64,000 nucleotides of DNA from Stercoripulliclostridium_A sp963642145 (GTDB lineage Bacteria > Bacillota > Clostridia > Christensenellales > DTU072), in contig CAVIFU010000001.1 in NCBI GenBank assembly GCA_963642145.1, positions 62,001 to 126,000 of the forward strand, given 5' to 3'. Below, piece by piece: positions 63,700 to 64,000 of the stretch (positions are counted from its first letter, which is position 1; each line of letters begins with the position of its first letter). The notes under the pieces are model-generated. The model was not told where the DNA came from. It worked only from the letters and a program-made list of their open reading frames with translations, and did no database searches. A program made the position numbers and the translations under genes.

Positions 63700-64000
63700 T
63701 TAATATTCGGGCGTAATTAAGCCGTAATCACCGTCATGACGTTTGTAAACCACGGAAACTTTGTTGTTCTCTGCATTGACGAACACGTAAAAGTCGTGGT
63801 CCAATAATTCCAATTCCGCTACGGCATCATCAACAGTGATGATGGAAATATCAAATTTCTTGACTTTTACGATCTTGCCGAGATGTTCGCTTGGCACGGT
63901 TCCCTCTTTGTCTTCCTGTTCGAGAGGCAGTGCTTTTTTGGGTTGCTTACTGTTTTGACGATCGCGGAACTTAACGATCTGTCTTTCGAGTTTAGGCAGG
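63700..64000 (-). CDS. hpf: Ribosome hibernation promoting factor, C-terminal part
   Basis: The 5' end is cut by the window. The visible 99 codons show the linker (LERQIVKFRDR) and the long-form HPF C-terminal domain (IVKVKKFDISIITVDDAVAE, NAENNKVSVVYKRHDGDYGL). This domain dimerises 70S ribosomes into 100S particles. Confidence 0.9.
   Translation of the reverse strand, partial: LPKLERQIVKFRDRQNSKQPKKALPLEQEDKEGTVPSEHLGKIVKVKKFDISIITVDDAVAELELLDHDFYVFVNAENNKVSVVYKRHDGDYGLITPEY

Noticed and set aside
1..64000. CRISPR arrays, prophage or insertion sequences
   Set aside because: No direct-repeat arrays, integrases, transposases or phage structural genes were seen.

Overview
The window comes from an anaerobic, endospore-forming member of the Firmicutes, most likely an uncultured clostridial lineage. 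The sporulation genes include spoIIAA-spoIIAB-sigF, spoVAC-spoVAD-spoVAE, the whole spoIIIAA-AH operon, yunB and a PdaB-like deacetylase. An iron-only-hydrogenase-type regulator suggests anaerobic metabolism. The gene order is that of Firmicutes. No phage, insertion sequence or CRISPR array was seen. Nearly all genes lie on the minus strand; the exceptions are yunB, an HtrA-like protease, a P-type ATPase and a small membrane protein.

Layout from left to right. Positions 1-5633 hold mutS2 (3' end cut by the window), pheT and pheS. Positions 5664-15264 hold yunB and the rimP-nusA-ylxR-ylxQ-infB-rbfA-nrnA-truB-ribF operon, which ends in an endonuclease IV-like gene. Positions 15308-23113 hold rluD, lspA, sepF, yggS, a two-OB-fold SSB-like gene, a PdaB-like gene and a 1174-residue repeat lipoprotein. 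Positions 23129-30146 hold frr-uppS-cdsA-dxr-rseP-ispG followed by a reduced PolC homologue. Positions 30192-39983 are the spore block, which also carries efp and an aminopeptidase P homologue. Positions 40125-45093 hold the protease, a six-tRNA cluster (Pro-Met-Asp-Phe-Thr-Tyr) and the P-type ATPase. Positions 45092-57489 hold the RSH (p)ppGpp enzyme, recJ, secD-secF, yajC, tgt-queA and ruvC-ruvA-ruvB. Positions 57491-64000 hold a TM1266-like regulator with a NitT/TauT-type ABC transporter, a degenerate ABC ATPase, pgi, a TIM-barrel isomerase and part of hpf.

Two results stand out. First, several genes without a Shine-Dalgarno site have a good sigma-A promoter whose -10 hexamer ends exactly 6 nt before the start codon: lspA, yggS, the repeat lipoprotein and the aminopeptidase P homologue, with ruvC at 7 nt. 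Two sporulation genes (yunB, spoIIIAA) have sigma-E-like promoters ending 5 nt before their starts. This geometry predicts leaderless mRNAs and corrects several start codons. Second, the gene at the usual polC locus keeps only the PolC N-terminal region, OB fold and an intact DEDDh exonuclease, without PHP or polymerase domains.

A third candidate is the 107-nt leader of the TM1266-like/ABC transporter operon. It can form a terminator that also hides the ribosome binding site, or a competing antiterminator, and I could not match it to a known riboswitch class. All function calls rest on reading motifs and gene order by eye; no database search was run.
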